64,000 bases of DNA, from assembly GCA_012861695.1 (NCBI GenBank), contig JAAOOA010001611.1, positions 141,001-205,000 of the forward strand, read 5' to 3'. Shown one piece after another: positions 33,480 through 46,160 of the stretch (positions within the stretch are counted from its first letter, which is position 1; each line of letters opens with the position of its first letter). The translations under genes and the position numbers were made by a program. The notes below the pieces were generated by a model. That model saw nothing but the letters and a program-made list of their open reading frames with translations. It was not told the DNA's origin and made no database searches. Source of the DNA: Trematomus loennbergii (taxonomy: Eukaryota; Chordata; Actinopteri; Perciformes; Nototheniidae).

Positions 33480-33984
33480 CCTCCTGCTGGTTGACCTTAT
33501 GGGTTTTGCGCCTTAACTTAAGATTGCTTCTGCAGGTAAATACCATTAAAATGTCTTCAATTGTGCTTTTTGTCTGTACTTACATTCACAGTTTTAGGGT
33601 GTAATACTGCAACACAGAAGCAGCTAGAAACCCAAAAGCAAAAGACCTGTATTTAGTTTTTAGCCTTTTACTGATTACGAATGTTTTCTCCAGTTTTATT
33701 CAGGCTGTAGAAGAGCAAGTACAAGAAGTGAACGACTCCCTGGATAAAAGCTCTGTTTAAATATGGATTCAAAAACAAAGATACAGCATGTTCACACCGG
33801 AGCGTTGGAGGTGTTGCTACTGGAGGTTCACTTTACTCTGAAACATCCTTTTCTCTACTTTTGGCAAGAAATGGAATAATTGTGTTTCACAAAATGTCCA
33901 AAACCTCACGGATATTTATCAGCTCAATAGATTTATCAAATAGCTGGTCACTAGTTTTTTAAACAATGAGAAAATCGTCAAATT
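33480..33984. other. unannotated spacer
   Basis: Single-copy-like sequence between the hAT element and array 2. Nothing recognised. Confidence 0.4.
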
Positions 33985-34038
33985 GGTGGCAACTTTTATG
34001 AGAAAAATAAAGATATTTTTGAACATTAGAGCATGGAG
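33985..34038 (+). mobile_element. MITE arm remnant before array 2
   Basis: TATGAGAAAAATAAAGATAT followed by TTTTTGAACATTAGAGCATG and GAGACATGTAG is the same arm end as beside arrays 1 and 3. The rest of the MITE left arm is missing here. Confidence 0.72.
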
Positions 34039-36775
34039 ACATGTAGAGACACTACATACTGATATACACCTGAACATCAGCAGGAGAGGACTCTTTAAAG
34101 TAGAGACACTACATACTGATATACACCTGAACATCATCAGGAGAGGACTCTTTAAAGTAGAGACACTACATACTGATATACACCTGAACATCAGCAGGAG
34201 AGGACTCTTTAAAGTAGAGACACTACATACTGATATACACCTGAACATCAGCAGGAGAGGACTCTTTAAAGTAGAGACACTACATACTGATATACACCTG
34301 AACATCATCAGGAGAGGACTCTTTAAAGTAGAGATACTACATACTGATATACACCTGAACATCAGCAGGAGAGGACTCTTTAAAGTAGAGACACTACATA
34401 CTGATATACACCTGAACATCAGCAGGAGAGGACTCTTTAAAGTAGAGACACTACATACTGATATACACCTGAACATCAGCAGGAGAGGACTCTTTAAAGT
34501 AGAGACACTACATACTGATATACACCTGAACATCAGCAGGAGAGGACTCTTTAAAGTAGAGACACTACATACTGATATGCACCTGAACATCAGCAGGAGA
34601 GGACTCTTTAAAGTAGAGACACTACATACTGATATACACCTGAACATCATTAAGAGAGGACTCTTTAAAGTAGAGACACTACATACTGATATACACCTGA
34701 ACATCAGCAGGAGAGGACTCTTTAAAGTAGAGACACTACATACTGATATACACCTGAAAATCAGCAGGAGAGAACTCTTTAAAGTAGAGACACTACATAC
34801 TGATATACACCTGAACATCAGCAGGAGAGGACTCTTTAAAGTAGAGACACTACATACTGATATACCCTGAACATCAGCAGGAGAGGACTCTTTAAAGTAG
34901 AGAGACTACATACTGATATACACCTGAGCATCAGCAGGAGAGGACTCTTTAAAGTAGAGAGACTACATACTGATATACACCTGAACATCAGCAGGAGAGG
35001 ACTCTTTAAAGTAGAGACACTACATACTGATATACACCTGAACATCAGCAGGAGAGGACTCTTTAAAGTAGAGACACTACATACTGATATACACCTGAAC
35101 ATCAGCAGGAGAGGACTCTTTAAAGTAGAGAGACTACATACTGATATACACCTGAGCATCAGCAGGAGAGGACTCTTTAAAGTAGAGAGACTACATACTG
35201 ATATACACCTGAGCATCAGCAGGAGAGGACTCTTTAAAGTAGAGAGACTACATACTGATATACACCTGAACATCAGCAGGAGAGGACTCTTTAAAGTAGA
35301 GACACTACATACTGATATACACCTGAACATCAGCAGGAGAGGACTCTTTAAAGTAGAGACACTACATACTGATATACACCTGAACATCAGCAGGAGAGGA
35401 CTCTTTAAAGTAGAGAGACTACATACTGATATACACCTGAGCATCAGCAGGAGAGGACTCTTTAAAGTAGAGAGACTACATACTGATATACACCTGAGCA
35501 TCAGCAGGAGAGGACTCTTTAAAGTAGAGAGACTACATACTGATATACACCTGAACATCAGCAGGAGAGGACTCTTTAAAGTAGAGACACTACATACTGA
35601 TATACACCTGAACATCAGCAGGAGAGGACTCTTTAAAGTAGAGACACTACATACTGATATACACCTGAGCATCAGCAGGAGAGGACTCTTTAAAGTAGAG
35701 AGACTACATACTGATATACACCTGAGCATCAGCAGGAGAGGACTCTTTAAAGTAGAGAGACTACATACTGATATACACCTGAACATCAGCAGGAGAGGAC
35801 TCTTTAAAGTAGAGACACTACATACTGATATACACCTGAACATCAGCAGGAGAGGACTCTTTAAAGTAGAGACACTACATACTGATATACACCTGAACAT
35901 CAGCAGGAGAGGACTCTTTAAAGTAGAGACACTACATACTGATATACACCTGAACATCAGCAGGAGAGGACTCTTTAAAGTAGAGACACTACATACTGAT
36001 ATGCACCTGAACATCAGCAGGAGAGGACTCTTTAAAGTAGAGACACTACATACTGATACACACCTGAACATCAGCAGGAGAGGACTCTTTAAAGTAGAGA
36101 AACTCCATACTGATATACACCTGAACATCAGCAGGAGAGGACTCTTTAAAGTAGAGACACTACATACTGATATACACCTGAACATCAGCAGGAGAGGACT
36201 CTTTAAAGTAGAGACACTACATAATGATATACACCTGAACATCAGCAGGAGACGACTCTTTAAAGTAGAGACACTACATACTGATACACACCTGAACATC
36301 AGCAGGAGAGGACTCTTTAAAGTAGAGACACTACATACTGATATACACCTGAACATCAGCAGGAGAGGACTCTTTAAAGTAGAGACACTACATACTGATA
36401 TACACCTGAACATCAGCAGGAGAGGACTCTTTAAAGTAGAGACACTACATAATGATATACACCTGAACATCAGCAGGAGACGACTCTTTAAAGTAGAGAC
36501 ACTACATACTGATATACACCTGAACATCAGCAGGAGAGGACTCTTTAAAGTAGAGACACTACATACTGATATACACCTGAACATCAGCAGGAGAGGACTC
36601 TTTAAAGTAGAGACACTACATACTGATATACACCTGAACATCAGCAGGAGAGGACTCTTTAAAGTAGAGACACTACATACTGATATACACCTGAACATCA
36701 GCAGGAGAGGACTCTTTAAAGTAGAGACACTACATACTGATATACACCTGAACATCATTAAGAGAGGACTCTTTA
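34039..36775 (+). repeat. 57-bp minisatellite array 2, with internal higher-order structure
   Basis: About 48 units of the same 57-bp repeat as arrays 1 and 3. In 34860-35800 two variants (AGAGAGACTAC and CCTGAGCATCAGC) recur in a block of about five units (285 bp). In 36050-36490 the variants ACATAATGATATAC and AGGAGACGACTC recur 228 bp apart, so a four-unit block was duplicated. The 640- and 299-codon frames across the array are artefacts. The right edge joins CATTAAATGA and a (TG)n tract. Confidence 0.96.
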
Positions 36776-36787
36776 ATCCACATTAAA

Positions 36788-36943
<156 letters not shown>

Positions 36944-37886
36944 TGACATGTAGCAGTTCGTTTCATTGATGTGTTTTTCACAGAGGGAAACTAGACATGA
37001 TGCCCCAGCAACATTTCCTCTTAAGATGTTGATGTGATGTTTAACTATAAGAAAAGTACAGAATATCACCAACCTTTTTTCCTTTGAAAGGGGTCAGGAC
37101 TCTATACAAACTCGTTGAGCTACACATTACCGAATATATACATATGTTGACACTTTATATATTCCTATTCATTGAAAGTGAGGTTCTGGTGCCCCCATAA
37201 TGTGTTTTTCTGTATGTATTTTGTATCTTCTGTGCTGGTAAATGCACTGGATATGAGAATATATTTCCTCTGCTGAATGTAATCATCCTCTCACGTCTCT
37301 CGAAGGTAAACAGAGTAGACCTGCATCACTTCTCTGAATGTTTTTTCCTTCATTCTCACCGTTTCTGAGCTTAAGAGGGCCAGAACAAAAATACAGAGAA
37401 CTAATGAAAAGACTCCTGTGAATATGAAGAGAGCTTTTAGGAGAAAGCAGATGTTTGCGTGTGTCATTGAGATTCACAGGAGTCTGGAGGTGTGAATCAG
37501 GGTCACATGCTCAGCCCTCCCACCCTTTTCCCTCATGAAAGAATATGTAATGCCGACAGGATACCTTCTGGTTTTTCAGTGCAGAGTAATCAGAGGTGGA
37601 AGTGATGATGAGACGCCGTGAACTCCTGACCTTTAGCCGGCTGAAGACGATCATAAATGATCTACGGAGAAAGTCAAATGGTCACATGGTATAGACTCGA
37701 GGCCAGGTACCCTGATGGTTTATGGATTATGAAAACATATACCTTCATATTCAAGTGTCATATCATGTTTTCTCAAGACGTTAGGTGGCTGGAATACAAA
37801 GCGTTCACTTCGTTAAGGTCAGTGAGAGACGCAAGAGCACTTTGGATATACAGGAGACGATAAAAGTGTGAATCTAAACGCCTACT
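36944..37886. other. unannotated stretch
   Basis: AT-rich with several chance frames. No exon or repeat family recognised. Confidence 0.4.
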
Positions 37887-38300
37887 CAGTGGCGTTTTTA
37901 TATGTACAAAAGTGGTGGGCACAAAAACGTAGATGTTTATATATAAGCTTTTGCAGTGACGTGCAGTGAGGTTCATGGCTGGCACTGGCACTGATTTTTT
38001 AGTCTGATGCTTCGATTAATTTGAAACAGACAGTTCAACAAAAGGATACTCAAAAAATGTAATTTTATCATTTAAATATTGGATTGTTCTCTCTTAGTAA
38101 GATCCCGTTTTCAATAAAATTGTGGCCTTACTTGACTTGAAGATGAAATCCATTTTCCTATCCTTCTGGACAAAAAAATCTCTATTACTTTTTTGTAAAA
38201 GTCCTCCTTATCTTCTCGTAGTTTCAAAAGTCGAATCATAAATCTAATCGATAGATTTATGATCGATAGATTAATGATTCGAAAATTATAAAAGTAGGGT
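37887..38300 (+). mobile_element. Relict hAT element(s) with a cruciform-forming segment
   Basis: CAGTGGCGTTTTTATATG (37887) and CAGTGACGTGCAGTGAGGTT (about 37930), the latter followed by CATGGCTGGCACTGGCACTG, resemble hAT termini starting CAGTG. The interior phrase CCTTCTGGACAAAAAAATCT also occurs, in my recollection, in fish hAT MITEs. No right end with target duplication is found. Positions 38231-38282 form a near-perfect inverted repeat. Confidence 0.45.
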
Positions 38301-38344
38301 AGACATGTGGATATTATCCGGCTGAACAAAACGTGCATTTATCT

Positions 38345-38620
38345 ACAGGTACGTTTCCCACAGATCTTATTTTAAGCTATTTTCTAATATCTGACTTTTT
38401 TCAAATTCCTGACTTTAAAATATTTCGAACTTCTTTTCAAAATTCTGACTTTTTAGAAAATTCTGAATATTTTCAAATTTCCCCCCTTTTCAAAAAAAAT
38501 CTCAATTTTCCCCAAAAAATCTAATGTTTTTCTAAAAATCTCACTTTTTCCCCAAAAATCTCACTTTTACATAATTCTGACTTTTTTTCAAAATGTTCAC
38601 TTTTTATAAAAATGGTGGCT
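38345..38620. repeat. Low-complexity (TCTGACTTTTT)-type tract
   Basis: Irregular repeats of ATTCTGACTTTTT, AAAAATCTCACTTTT and related words. It is similar in kind to the longer array at 62575-63140. Confidence 0.65.
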
Positions 38621-39149
38621 CATGCGTTATTATGCTGAATAAATGGCAAGTTTTGCTATAAACCATTAAATATCTTGGTTTCTTCTTTATGTTGTTTTAA
38701 CATAATACCCTCAAGTAAAAAACATGTTATTAATATTTATTGTATCTTTCATTTGTTTGCATTGCATTTGATATTGATGTCATCCAAAAGTAAAGGAAAG
38801 TATTCTCAGATTAGGTTAGTGATTACATTTGCTTACAAGTAGCTCGTTTTTGTAACACATTTTTAAAGTAAACATTCTCAGATTAGGTTAACCTGGATAT
38901 AGCAACAGCAGCTAACACCGAGGTGTTATACAGTACCTGCATTGAAAGACAACTATTACTTACTTACATCATGTTACTGTGATGAAGACAAGCATAATGT
39001 AAAGACCTCCTCAGCCCTCATCACCTCAGGTACTGTATTCACTATCCTGCACTAAACCCCCCGTCAAAAAGGTTGATCTTCCATGTCAGCGAGTCAGACT
39101 ATCAGCACTCAGCTCCTTCACTCTCGTTTTGAGAAGTTGACCCAACTTG
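38621..39149. other. unannotated stretch
   Basis: Contains a short local duplication of TTCTCAGATTAGGTTA (near 38802 and 38876). Otherwise nothing recognised. Confidence 0.4.
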
Positions 39150-39602
39150 TCATTTCATTTCCCCGCAGACATGCAGCACATTAATATCCCCACTCTGCAT
39201 TTGCCCGAGGATGATTACAAAGCTTACCTCTCACAATCACGGGACGCTAATGACGCGATCCTGTGATTGATAGGTGGCATTTAGCCGTGATGGTGCCCAA
39301 TATATACTCCGTCCTCTCACCGGAGGGAGGAGAGCGAGCCACAACCTTTCAATAATCGAAAGCCTCTCGCCCGGCATAAAGGCTGATCCTTTTGTTCTAA
39401 TTAACCCGTGAAATGAGTTCAGCGGCTCACTCTCTACCCGCGGCAACAACGCTCTAATAGTCTGTGAACGGTGGAGCGAGGAGAAGAATGCCAAAAGGTG
39501 GAAGGTCCGCCGGGCGATTTCCAACAGATGCTCTCCGTCTCTGATAGCATTAGCATCAAGAGAGAGGACGATCAGCCACAGTTTGATCTGAAGGGTTTTA
39601 TA
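39150..39602. other. Candidate conserved non-coding DNA (composition only)
   Basis: Complex, balanced sequence with homeodomain-like and other regulatory-looking words (CACATTAATATCCCC, CTAATTAACCCG, GTGATTGATAGG, ATTACAAAGC) and no repeat character. It stops abruptly at the hAT insertion at 39603. A 129-codon minus-strand frame (39237-39626) runs over it and into the hAT element, so it is unlikely to be a gene. Confidence 0.25.
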
Positions 39603-40568
39603 TATAGATGGAAAAAGTACACACATCCTTTACTCAAGTGGAAGTACAGATACTGGTGTTTAAAAATACTCTGGTGAAAGTAGAAGTACTGACTAAACTT
39701 CTTTACTCAATTCAAAGTAAAGAGGGCTTTGAAATGTACTTCAGTAAAAAGTACCCATAACTAGCAGCTGTTTTAAAGAGTACCTGACCTCCCTTTATAT
39801 TAATAGAACAATAATGTCATTGTTAGCTAATGAATGTTTCCATGCTGAACAACGGCAACATGACAACGTTTTCATTGGTCCCTCTTCTTTAGAGAAGACC
39901 AGGAAATGATGGATACACGGATCGTGTTCAAATCAATAGGCACGCAATGACTCTAAATAATAATGATCACGCCACCAAACACACATTCAAACTAAAGGAA
40001 CCAGCCTGTTTGGAAAATGTGAGAAGTAGAAAGTACAGGTATTTGTGTTCAACATGTAAGAAGTAGAAAGTACAGGTATTTGGGTTCAACATGTGAGAAG
40101 TAGAAAGTACAGGTATTTGTGTTCAACATGTAAGAAGTAGAAAGTACAGGTATTTGTGTTCAACATGTAAGAAGTAGAAAGTACAGGTATTTGTGTTCAA
40201 CATGTGAGAAGTAGAAAGTACAGGTATTTGTGTTCAACATGTGAGAAGTAGAAAGTACAGGTATTTGTGTTCAACATGTAAGAAGTAGAAAGTACAGGTA
40301 TTTGGGTTCAACATGTAAGAAGTAGAAAGTACAGGTATTTGAGTTCAACATGTAAGAAGTAGAAAGTACAGGTATTTGAGTTCAACATGTAAGAAGTAGA
40401 AAGTACAGGTATTTGTGTTCAACATGTAAGAAGTAGAAAGTACAGGTATTTGGGTTCAACATGTAAGAAGTAGAAAGTACAGGTATTTGGGTTCAACATG
40501 TGAGAAGTAGAAAGTACAGGTATTTGTGTTCAACATGTAAGAAGTAGAAAGTACAGGTATTTGTGTTT
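39603..40568 (+). mobile_element. Second copy of the 37-bp-minisatellite hAT, ends decayed
   Basis: The left arm aligns nearly base for base with 31776-32190; the outer CAGAG has become TATAG. Differences are a few substitutions and one-base indels. The 37-bp array starts at about 40015 and runs to 40568. The right arm and terminus present at 33376-33471 are missing. No target duplication is detected. Confidence 0.88.
40015..40568 (+). repeat. 37-bp minisatellite, second copy
   Basis: About 15 units, half the number in the copy at 32190. Variants AACATGTGAGAAG and TTTGGGTTC or TTTGAGTTC are interspersed with the main form. Confidence 0.95.
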
Positions 40569-42134
40569 GTACAAAGATACTTCAAGAAAACCACCTCACC
40601 AGGTCAAAAAAGACCCACTTATGCATCTAAGGGTTAATGAACTTTACTCATTTGAAGGACATTCTGAGATCAGTCATTCTGCTTCTACTTACAGTGAGTT
40701 CATGTTTCTGTAATTATCACGACCCACGATGCAGTCGAAAATGTATTTTTCTGAAATATGCCTTTAATTCCTCATATGTGGGGCCCAGATGACAACCAAT
40801 ATGTAATTATGTTTTTGCAATATGAAAATCAACCATTGTCATCCCTTTCAATATATATATATATCTCTTTTTAATCTGACCTTGTAAAACCACAATATGT
40901 AGAAAACTATTGACATAAACAAGGCTGCACATTTAGGCTATATTCTTTTAACTATATTGTATTACTTCACTTCTGGGCTCTTCTCTTATAATTAGGAAAA
41001 GTAATGCAGCACCTCTCCAGTGATGTTGTGACTCAGTGTTTGCAGGATGTGAAAGTAAAGCACTGCTAACATCACAACATCTCTATAATTTGTCGATAAC
41101 GCTGTCAGATGGTTCTGATGTGTTGGGGGAACAATAGATCCAGGCTAATAAAACTGTCACCAAGACTCATTAGCAGAAGGGAAAATAGTCCGATAGTAAT
41201 TGTGTATTATGTTATAGCTGCATAAAGCTGTGTCACCTCGAGTAAGATGTTTCCTGCTGTCGAGCGTTGAGAAGACTTCAATGACACTTCATGAAGGGAT
41301 TCTTCTTTTATACTACGACGTGAACATGCCCACAGATGGAGACAGCAGCAGAACAAGAGCTGACTAAACCACGAAGCCCTCTCACGCTTGATAGTTTTGA
41401 TCGCCAAACCCCACTGAGCTTGTATCTATTTCTGCAGATGGGAAGCAGCGGAGGACTCGTGGAGAAAAAGAGAAAGGGGAGTGAGGTGGAAAAACAAAAC
41501 AAATTCTCCGACATTGAGCCTGAGGTGGAGAGGCTCTGCAGGCGGAGCGCTTCTCCTTCATCTTCCTGGAGAACTGAAGGGAGGGTTTTCAAACGGCGTC
41601 AGAAGCAAAGGGCATCCCCGCTAACAGGAAGAGGGCCGGCGGCGAATCTGTCTGTCAACGTACGGCTTTATATTTATACTTTATGCTACTGTAGGAAGGC
41701 CTGTGGTCCCCTGACAGCTCCACAATATATTCGAGTGTGAATAGGAAATGAGACAATTTACTGTAGGTGTTGAAAACAACATCCAAACAAAGCGCCTCCT
41801 GCCAGCTGCATCTTTCCACCGTGAGACAGAATGATCCTCTTAATCACCTTTTACATCTGCATTTAAGATTCATCAGCCAGTCTTATAATCCATGCCCTCC
41901 AGAAAAACTCTTCAAAGAGTTTTCTGACATGATGCCAGGATGATGCTTTAAAAAGAAAAACGTTTCTGACAACGCTATGGTTAAGGTTTGCTTAAGATTA
42001 GGCCAATTGCGAATTCACTCAGGTAAAGAGAGAGGGCATGGTTTGGGTTAAATAACCTGTATTATTACACGTTTAGTTGAATATTTGATTCTGATTGGTC
42101 AATACGAACATTTGAGCGGTCGTTCATTTTCACT
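40569..42134. other. unannotated stretch
   Basis: No exon is recognised. Overlapping 94- and 134-codon frames (41308-41740) on opposite strands have no domain. 42040-42134 (GATTCTGATTGGTCAATACG) may be the arm of a dispersed repeat carrying the next array. Confidence 0.35.
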
Positions 42135-42577
42135 AACAGACCGTTGCTAAGAGAAACAGACCGTTGCTAAGGAGAACAGACCGTTGCTAAGGAGAACAGA
42201 CCGTTGCTAAGGAGAACAGACCGTTGCTAAGAAGAACAGACCGTTGCTAAGGAGAACAGACCGTTGCTAAGAAGAACAGACCATTGCTAAGGAGAACAGA
42301 CCGTTGCTAAGGAGAACAGACCGTTGCTAAGGAGAACAGACCGTTGCTAAGGAGAACAGACCGTTGCTAAGGAGAACAGACCGTTGCTAAGAAGAACAGA
42401 CCGTTGTTAAGAAGAACAGACCGTTGCTAAGAAGAACAGACCGTTGTTAAGAAGAACAGACCGTTGCTAAGAAGAACAGACCATTGCTAAGGAGAACAGA
42501 CCGTTGCTAAGGAGAACAGACTGTTGCTAAGGAGAACAGACCGTTGCTAAGGAGAACATACCGTTGCTAGGGAGGAT
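42135..42577 (+). repeat. 20-bp minisatellite
   Basis: About 22 tandem units of CCGTTGCTAAGGAGAACAGA, with variants AAGAAGAA, CCATTGCT and GTTGTT. The variants GTTGTTAAGAAG alternate with GTTGCTAAGAAG around 42381-42470, and CCATTGCT units occur at 42281 and 42481. Confidence 0.96.
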
Positions 42578-42971
42578 TTAGCGACTAAGTGCAGTCATTT
42601 AAATCCGCAGAAAGAAGTCCGGTCATTTAATCTCAGCTGCGGACAACAAACATTAGTGTATCCGTCACAAAACAATGTGGAATACTTTTTTTCATTTTTA
42701 TATTTGTGGAGAGACATGAGAAGTTTGAAATGAGACTGAACATTGAGAGAAGTTGCTTGTCTTGTCAAAGCTACCGTCTCTTTAATACAGAGATCCTTTA
42801 AGCAAACCTCTTGTCTCAATGCCTATGCACTCTACTCTTTGGTTACCATGGAGCTCGAAGACACTTCACTAACTAACTGTAATATTGTTCTGTATGAGAG
42901 AGATGGCCGACCTTCAGGCCTAATGCTGGGATGTTTCATTTATTATCTGCGCAGACAGACATCTGTATGAC

Positions 42972-43150
42972 TTAAAGAGGCCCTATTATCCTTTTGGGGT
43001 TGTCTTTTTTCCTGTTCTATATGTTTCAGTGCATGTAAATGGTCTGCAAAGGCTAACATCCCTTTGTTTACTTCCATAATATAGTGACTTCACTTTGTAA
43101 GACTCGCGCTTCTATTGGCTAGCGCTCCAACACATTGCACGTGATATCTA
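42972..43150 (+). mobile_element. T2-type MITE, family TTAAAGAGGCCC, truncated
   Basis: TTAAAGAGGCCCTATTATCC starts the element at a TTAA site. It continues through GTGCATGTAAATGGTCTGCA and CTTCTATTGGCTAGCGCTCC to CACATTGCACGTGATA. The right portion is missing. This copy has no 57-bp array. Confidence 0.8.
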
Positions 43151-43195
43151 ACACACACAAACATCCAATATGACATTGCAAATCACAAACAAACC

Positions 43196-43196
43196 C

Positions 43197-43234
<38 letters not shown>

Positions 43235-43391
43235 CACAGGCGCTACTAGAAAGTCAAATAAACGTATTGACGTATAAGAGCAGGTTAGTCAACAGTAAAA
43301 CAACATTAGACGATGGGAAAGTGATTTTAGACTTTCAGATGGATCTATGTATTCGCTTCTAGATGCTGTAAACACACACACACACACCACA

Positions 43392-43433
<42 letters not shown>

Positions 43434-43626
43434 GTATAAGCGGGTTTTCTAATCACTAATACCCAGGGCCTTCTCGTTAACATGCAGCTCTGCAGCAGGT
43501 TTGTTTTGAGTCCAGATGCGTCCGCGTCCACCGATTTCTGGCATCAATGTTCTGCTGTTGGCAGTTCCACCAGCCGAACAGAATATAGATTTCACCCTAA
43601 ACACACCACACACACACACACACACT
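43196..43626. repeat. Cluster of three (AC)n tracts
   Basis: (AC)n tracts lie at about 43196-43231, 43373-43431 and 43604-43625, separated by unique sequence. Confidence 0.93.
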
Positions 43627-44916
43627 AACATTTACACTTGCATGCACATTACCTTTGGCTGTTATTATCACAGCGCACCCACTCAGTGATTCAGTGTATT
43701 GGTTGAGTGGCCAGGGGGCTGAAGTATTGAGTTCTATTACAGCGTCCGAGAAGACGGGATAGCATCAATGTGAACGTGGTAAACATGGAGGGGGCCTCTG
43801 GCTGTTTCTGCGTCTCTCAGGCAGCAACATGAGCACAGACTTCAAATGTCATCTGTGGTTGCTGGGCAGATTACATGGACTTGTATACAAAGAATACATC
43901 TAATAGAAGCTTCTGGCTGTTTGGCTGCAGATAATAATACAGGTTGCATTTCTGCCTGGACTGTTGAATGGATAAAAGTATAAACAGCTATTTTCTAACC
44001 TTTACATGTCCCTTAATATGAATTTGTGTTATTTGAATGCATTGTTTTTGAAGCTGCAGCGTGTTTCACCCAATGGAAAATGCTTTTGAACATGTAGTGT
44101 GTTTGCACCTGCAACATACATTTAAACTTCCACATTTTCACCAAATGTTTATACTTATTAGACTCTCTATGCCTCTAAACGTGATCTAAACCTTCAAACT
44201 TCAACTATTTTCTGACTCAAAACTTGACTTCCGTCCAAACTCCATTCGAAGGTTGGCTTTTTGACTTCCTAACCGTGCAGCCACTCTCCAGCACGACTTC
44301 ATTTATCACAGTGTGAAACACAGCAGTAATAGACCTGCACCTGTAGGCTACAACATCTATTCCTCCTCTCTTTGCTCTCCCTCCCAACGGTTTACCACCT
44401 TGACACAGGTTTGAAATGTCCTCCATTGACTGACAAGAGCTCGGCATCAGCTGACGGTCACCGGGACGTTGTGTGTTTAGCAGCATGAACCTTGGTAATG
44501 GGGTCCTGGTGACAGAAAAACAACTAAAAACTGCTCAATGAAACCTAGGAAGAGCAGGGAAGATGGAGCGAAATAATAATTGAAGTTAGGAAGGTGTAAG
44601 TGAGCAGAGAGAAATAATGAGAGGAAGATAATCCCAGGTAGAGTCGGGGAAATAAGAAAGGGAAATAAAGGGTGGTGAGAGGAGGGGGAAGGTAAAGTAC
44701 TCGCAGTTTTCCATCAGGCAGCTGCAGGCCTGAATGACAAAGTCCCATTAAACCAAGATGGAGACTCCCGCCTGCAGCAAAGCGCTGGACTCGCTCAGGT
44801 GGATCCATTACAGAGACGTAATTAGAGGCAGAACACAGACATTTCCACGGCCGGGTCACTGCTGAGGTTTACTGAGGAAAGCTGCTGAAAAGCTTTACAG
44901 GAAAATGGCTCATTTC
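43627..44916. other. unannotated stretch
   Basis: No recognisable exon or transposon. The frames at 44217-44486 and 44545-44859 on the minus strand have no domain that I can name. Confidence 0.4.
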
Positions 44917-46160
44917 TGACGGGGGCTGCAGGGTGGGTTCTCAAAGTCTGCACATCTGTGACCAGGGCTGCAGGGTGGGTTCTCAAAGTCTGCACATCTC
45001 TGACGGGGCTGCAGGGTGGGTTCTCAAAGTCTGCACATCTGTGACTGGGGCTGCAGGGTGGGTTCTCAAAGTCTGCACATCTGTGACTGGGGCTGCAGGG
45101 TGGGTTCTCAAAGTCTGCACATCTCTGACTGGGGCTGCAGGGTGGGTTCTCAAAGTCTGCACATTTCTGACGGGGGCTGCAGGGTGGGTTCTCAAAGTCT
45201 GCACATCTGTGACTGGGGCTGCAGGGTGGGTTCTCAAAGTCTGCACATCTGTGACTGGGGCTGCAGGGTGGGTTCTCAAAGTCTGCACATCTGTGACTGG
45301 GGCTGCAGGGTGGGTTTTCAAAGTCTGCACATCTGTGACTGGGGCTGCAGGGTGGGTTCTCAAAGTCTGCACATCTGTGACTGGGGCTGCAGGGTGGGTT
45401 CTCAAAGTCTGCACATCTGTGACTGGGGCTGCAGGTGGGTTCTCAAGTCTGCACATCTCTGACGGGGGCTGCAGGGTGGGTTCTCAAAGTCTGCACATCT
45501 GTGACTGGGGCTGCAGGGTGGGTTCTCAAAGTCTGCACATCTGTGACTGGGGCTGCAGGGTGGGTTCTCAAAGTCTGCACATCTCTGACGGGGGCTGCAG
45601 GGTGGGTTCTCAAAGTCTGCACATCTGTGACGGGGGCTGCAGGGTGGGTTCTCAAAGTCTGCACATCTCTGACTGGGGCTGCAGGGTGGGTTCTCAAAGT
45701 CTGCACATTTCTGACGGGGGCTGCAGGGTGGGTTCTCAAAGTCTGCACATCTGTGACTGGGGCTGCAGGGTGGGTTCTCAAAGTCTGCACATCTGTGACT
45801 GGGGCTGCAGGGTGGGTTCTCAAAGTCTGCACATCTGTGACTGGGGCTGCAGGGTGGGTTCTCAAAGTCTGCACATCTCTGACTGGGGCTGCAGGGTGGG
45901 TTCTCAAAGTCTGCACATCTCTGACTGGGGCTGCAGGGTGGGTTCTCAAAGTCTGCACATCTGTGACTGGGGCTGCAGGGTGGGTTCTCAAAGTCTGCAC
46001 ATCTGTGACTGGGGCTGCAAGGTGGGTTCTCAAAGTCTGCACATCTGTGACTGGGGCTGCAGGGGGTTTCTCAAAGTCTGCACATCTCTGACGGGGGCTG
46101 CAGGGTGGGTTCTCAAAGTCTGCACATCTGTGACTGGGCTGCAGGGTGGGTTCTCAAAGT
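44917..46160 (+). repeat. 42-bp minisatellite
   Basis: About 29 units of CTGCAGGGTGGGTTCTCAAA, GTCTGCACAT and CTGTGACTGGGG. The variable third part takes the forms CTGTGACTGG, CTCTGACTGG, CTCTGACGGG and TTCTGACGGG. The rare pair CTCTGACTGG then TTCTGACGGG appears twice about 542 bp apart. Long frames on both strands (410 codons and others) result from the unit length of 42 and are not genes. Confidence 0.96.

Noticed and set aside
34836..36758. 640-codon open frame with MFRCISVCSVSTLKSPLLL repeats, plus similar frames at 29499-30745, 33919-34870 and 51219-53966
   Set aside because: The unit is 57 bp, a multiple of three, so any stop-free frame stays open. Frames are open on both strands, break wherever a unit has a one-base indel, and show no codon-level constraint.
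29488..36775. CRISPR array
   Set aside because: The arrays are head-to-tail tandem repeats without unique spacers, and the sequence is clearly from an animal genome with SINEs and MITEs.
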